DNA of 64,000 bases from Siphonodentalium dalli (Eukaryota > Mollusca > Scaphopoda > Gadilida > Siphonodentaliidae): the NCBI GenBank assembly GCA_032622095.1, contig CP136061.1:121596754-121660753 (forward strand), written 5' to 3'. Positions 61,238 through 64,000 of the stretch are shown here, piece by piece; the stretch's first letter is position 1; the number at the start of each line of letters is the position of its first letter. The notes beneath the pieces are model-generated. The model was given only the letters and a program-made list of their open reading frames with translations, did not search any database and was not told the origin of the DNA. Both the position numbers and the translations under genes were made by a program.

Positions 61238-63520
61238 TATTACGCTATAAATACCCGGGTGGCGAATAACGTTTATATTTTGTCTTTATTTGCTCCACAC
61301 ATACACATAGTCTGGTCGATAAAAGGTTTGAATTAGAAAAAATTTGGACTAAGTTGGTTTGTATACCATTTTGAAGAGGAATATATCCTCTATAACATAT
61401 CCAAAATCCGCTAAAATCGGCTTTGAGCATTTTTGGTGATTCAAGATGGCGCCCAAGATGGCTGCCATCTTCCTATAAGTCAGCTTGATGCAATTATAGT
61501 GAGAACATCTTGTCATATGTATACACATGTATACATTTTTGTGAAGCTAAGACATAACGCCACATTCCTGTGCCAAAATTGGAACTCCCCGTCAAAGATG
61601 GCCGCCAAAATGGCGAACGGAAGTGGAATTTTTACGTTTTTTACTAATATCTTTAAAGTAAGTTTCTGTGGTTTGGAACTGGTTGAGAATTGTGCATCAA
61701 GCTGACTTATAGGAAAATGGCAGCCATCTTGGACGCCATCTTGAATTACAAAAAATTCTCAAAGCGGATTTTAGCGGATTTTGGATATGTTATAGAGGAG
61801 AGCTTCCTCTTCAAAATGGTATACAAATTTTTTGGCTTTCAGTCCTTATGGTTTCAGTCCTTATGCAAAAGGCTGTGGGTTGGGTTGCAATATGTGAAGG
61901 GGGTACATAACATTTTTTCTAACAATTGAACTTCAAATACTATATTCACGCATATTTTTGCTCACAATTATGTGTCAGATTATTTTTTGTGCTTCAGATG
62001 TAAGGATTTGTGTATTATATTAGGCGTTCATTTCATCGCAAGTTTTAGGTTTGGAAGTACATTTCGGACAAATCATTGTTACTGGAATTTGAGGTGGGTG
62101 CATGGGAAGGGGGGGGGTGGCGGATAACCATATTCATAAAACTCGGACATCAGTTAGATTTATCTCAATTTGTGCTTTGGATTAGCCGATCCCTAAATAA
62201 TAAACAATCAGTTTCTGGAACTGGAAGTGTGGAATTGCGAAAACAAATCTGTGATCTGATTTGGTTGGTAGGGTTGGTGGCGAATAACTTTATTCGTAAA
62301 ACTTGGATGCCAGGTGATCTTCTTATTTTGTGCATTAGATTAGACGATTCTTCGAACATAAACAATTATTTTATAGAACTGTGAGTGGAATTACGAACAA
62401 AAATATGCGATCTGAGTTGGTTGGTGAGGGGGAGGGGGTGGCGAATAACTTTATTATTAAATTTGGATCGCCGATTTTCATTCCCAATTCCACTTACCGT
62501 TCTCTCAAATGGTTTATGATTTATTATGATTATTATTCGCCACACCACCTCGCCCTAAAAACCAACCAATTAAAATCGGGGATTTGAGTTCACAATTACA
62601 CTTCCAGATCCATTCAGTGATGGTTTATGGTTGCAGGATCGCCTAATCTAATATCCAAACAAGAAACACATCTGACACCCCCACCCCCTACAACATGATT
62701 GTTTATAATTGAAGAATCGTCTAATCTAATGCACAAAATTAGAGGCTCATCTGTCATCCACGTTTTAAAAATAAAATGATTTGCCACCCCTCCCCCCGCC
62801 CCCTCACCAACCAATTCAGAGCACAGTTCTACAAAATGATCGCTTGTGGTTGAAGAATCGACTATTATAATGCACAAAATAAGAAGCTCATCTGACGTTC
62901 AAGTTTTAAGAATAAATGTATGCGCCACCCACCCCTCAACCAATTCAGGTCACATATTTGTTCCGTAATTCAACATGTCCAGCTCTAGAAAGTGATTGTT
63001 TATGATGTATAGGTATCGGCTAGTCCATTGCACAAATGAAGAAATCTAACTGACATCCGAGTTTTGAGAATAATGTAATTCGTAATCCTCACCTCCAATT
63101 CTCATAAGAAAGATTTGTCCGAAATGTACTTTTAAACATAAAACTTGCGACGAAATGAACGCCTATATAATGCAACACACTTAAACTTACATTACTTACT
63201 ACATCTAGTACACAAGAGAATAATATGACACAAATTTTTAGTGAAAGCAAAACGGTACCCCTCCCCAACCCTTTAAAATCCTCAATCAGTTATGCAACAC
63301 TCCATCCCCTCCTAAATATCCACATTTCGTACATATCACAAAATTTTGTATTTGAAGTCCCTGTGTTATGTATATCCCTTTCCCATATTACAACCCAAAC
63401 CACAGCCTTTTGCGTAAGGACTGAAAATCATTATTCGCGATGCTCGGGGTCACCATACTCTCCGTATGTGGAGCAAATAAAGAAAATATATAATCGTTAT
63501 TCGGCACCCGGCTTTACAAC
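61238..63520. mobile_element. Large palindromic element with nested insertion
   Basis: The outer inverted ends CCGGGTG(G/C)CGAATAACG and CTTTATTTGCTCCACA are at 61254-61300 and, inverted, at about 63465-63511. The inner arms also pair: 61848-62100 with about 63080-63430 (shared CAGTCCTTA.GCAAAAGGCT and GTACATTTCGGACAAATC). The centre (62100-63080) has several ~170-bp units in opposite orientations around GGTGGCGAATAAC and GTGCATTAGATTAGACGATT. The left arm is interrupted by a smaller foldback element (61308-61830). No transposase is seen. It probably lies in a PHD-OTU gene intron or 5' flank. Confidence 0.75.
61308..61830. mobile_element. Short member of the 24.3-28.7 kb foldback family, nested
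   Basis: It starts TAGTCTGGTCGATAAAAGG as in the large element and follows its left arm to about 61690. It then jumps into the inverted arm (GCTGACTTATAGGAAAATGG to CTTCAAAATGGTATACAAA). The interior, including the minisatellite and the reading frame, is deleted. The final ~45 bp of the right end are missing or degraded. Confidence 0.8.
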
Positions 63521-63646
63521 GCCCTGCGTGATACTCAGGGATATGGTAATCAAATTCCGTATTTGCATTGTATTTGTAATTATTATCCATCCCTTAACTA
63601 ACACGATTTCCGATTGGGCAAAAGCCGCCACGTGATAGTCCTGGAA

Positions 63647-63686
63647 AAAGTCATATTGGACTCCCGAAAGTCATATTGGACTCCCG
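63647..63686 (+). repeat. 20-bp tandem duplication
   Basis: AAAGTCATATTGGACTCCCG twice in a row. A partly inverted echo (CAATATGACTT) and a third TATTGGACTCC follow within 50 bp. Confidence 0.9.
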
Positions 63687-63719
63687 ACTGTACAATATGA
63701 CTTCTCGTATTGGACTCCA

Positions 63720-63727
63720 TGACGTCA
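63720..63727. promoter_or_regulatory. Full palindromic CRE (TGACGTCA)
   Basis: The exact consensus of the CREB/ATF binding site, next to the 20-bp repeats and 85 bp after an E-box CACGTG (63630-63635). No start site or gene is visible beside it, so function is a guess. Confidence 0.35.
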
Positions 63728-64000
63728 CGAATTAACTCTATTGCGAAATGAATCGGTGAAATTGTGATGCGAGCGCAACATTGATGGATTTTAGCAGACG
63801 TTTCACTTCCGCATTGACTTTTTTCTCACTTCCGTGTTTACTTTTCCAAATCATGCTTTCTGATGATCAATATACGGTACAGGCTTTTGTAGAGAATTAA
63901 GTGCCGACAAATACCAAAAATAACCACAAAAGTTTTATTTCCAAAATTTGGATAAATATACAGATGGATAATAAAAATGTCATTATACAATGTTGTGTAC

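Larger units (their letters stand above)
63521..64000. other. Right-end sequence with small repeats and a CRE site
   Basis: No gene was recognised. It contains a 20-bp tandem pair and a palindromic TGACGTCA, listed separately. Confidence 0.5.

Noticed and set aside
1-64000. tRNA and rRNA genes
   Set aside because: No T-arm-like GGTTCGA..CC words with matching arms and no rRNA segments were seen by eye. A tRNAscan or Rfam run would settle it.

Overview
The window looks like a piece of an animal nuclear genome. It is AT-rich and gene-poor, exons are interrupted by GT-AG introns, and it is crowded with foldback repeats and satellites. The clearest genes are divergent nicotinic-type Cys-loop receptor subunits arranged in tandem, plus a PHD-OTU exon. 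Lineage-expanded receptor clusters of this kind are typical of molluscs and other lophotrochozoans. I therefore favour a mollusc, as inference only, and cannot name a species.

Region 1 (1-20 kb) is a decaying tandem cluster of Cys-loop receptor genes, all on the minus strand. Gene A runs off the left edge: signal-peptide exon at 4308-3961, ligand-binding/TM exon from 616 to beyond base 1, and no break in the visible part. Gene B (16217-15160) is a close duplicate inside a ~3 kb segmental duplication (1-2970 versus 15625-18801). It has a one-base frameshift just before TM4, and its first exon is gone. A third copy, C, survives only as splice-acceptor/intron fragments (9316-9372 and 13659-13870). 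Simple tandem duplications and small foldback elements lie between them.

Region 2 (20-35 kb) has no gene I can identify. It holds a ~316 bp foldback element, a 4.3 kb inverted-repeat element with ~1.3 kb arms and a degenerate minisatellite loop (24344-28661), and the 3' end of a dead LINE-type retrotransposon (33862-34325).

Region 3 (35.6-42.9 kb) is a 45-bp minisatellite array of about 160 copies. It carries a ~2.04 kb higher-order duplication and two shortened copies of its own right-hand flanking DNA. The period is a multiple of three, so it yields long but almost certainly spurious reading frames. A short unique stretch (42.9-45.8 kb) follows, with one speculative first exon.

Region 4 (45.85-60.2 kb) is a GC-rich 353-bp satellite array of about 40.6 copies, with visible higher-order structure. 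Beyond it lies one exon (61121-60456, minus) encoding half a PHD finger and the N-terminal half of an OTU cysteine-protease domain. The rest of that gene would have to lie on the far side of the array, or is lost. The right end holds a large palindromic element (about 61238-63520) into which a smaller relative of the 4.3 kb foldback element has inserted.

I found no rRNA, tRNA, CRISPR array or prokaryotic feature, and no convincing complete gene.
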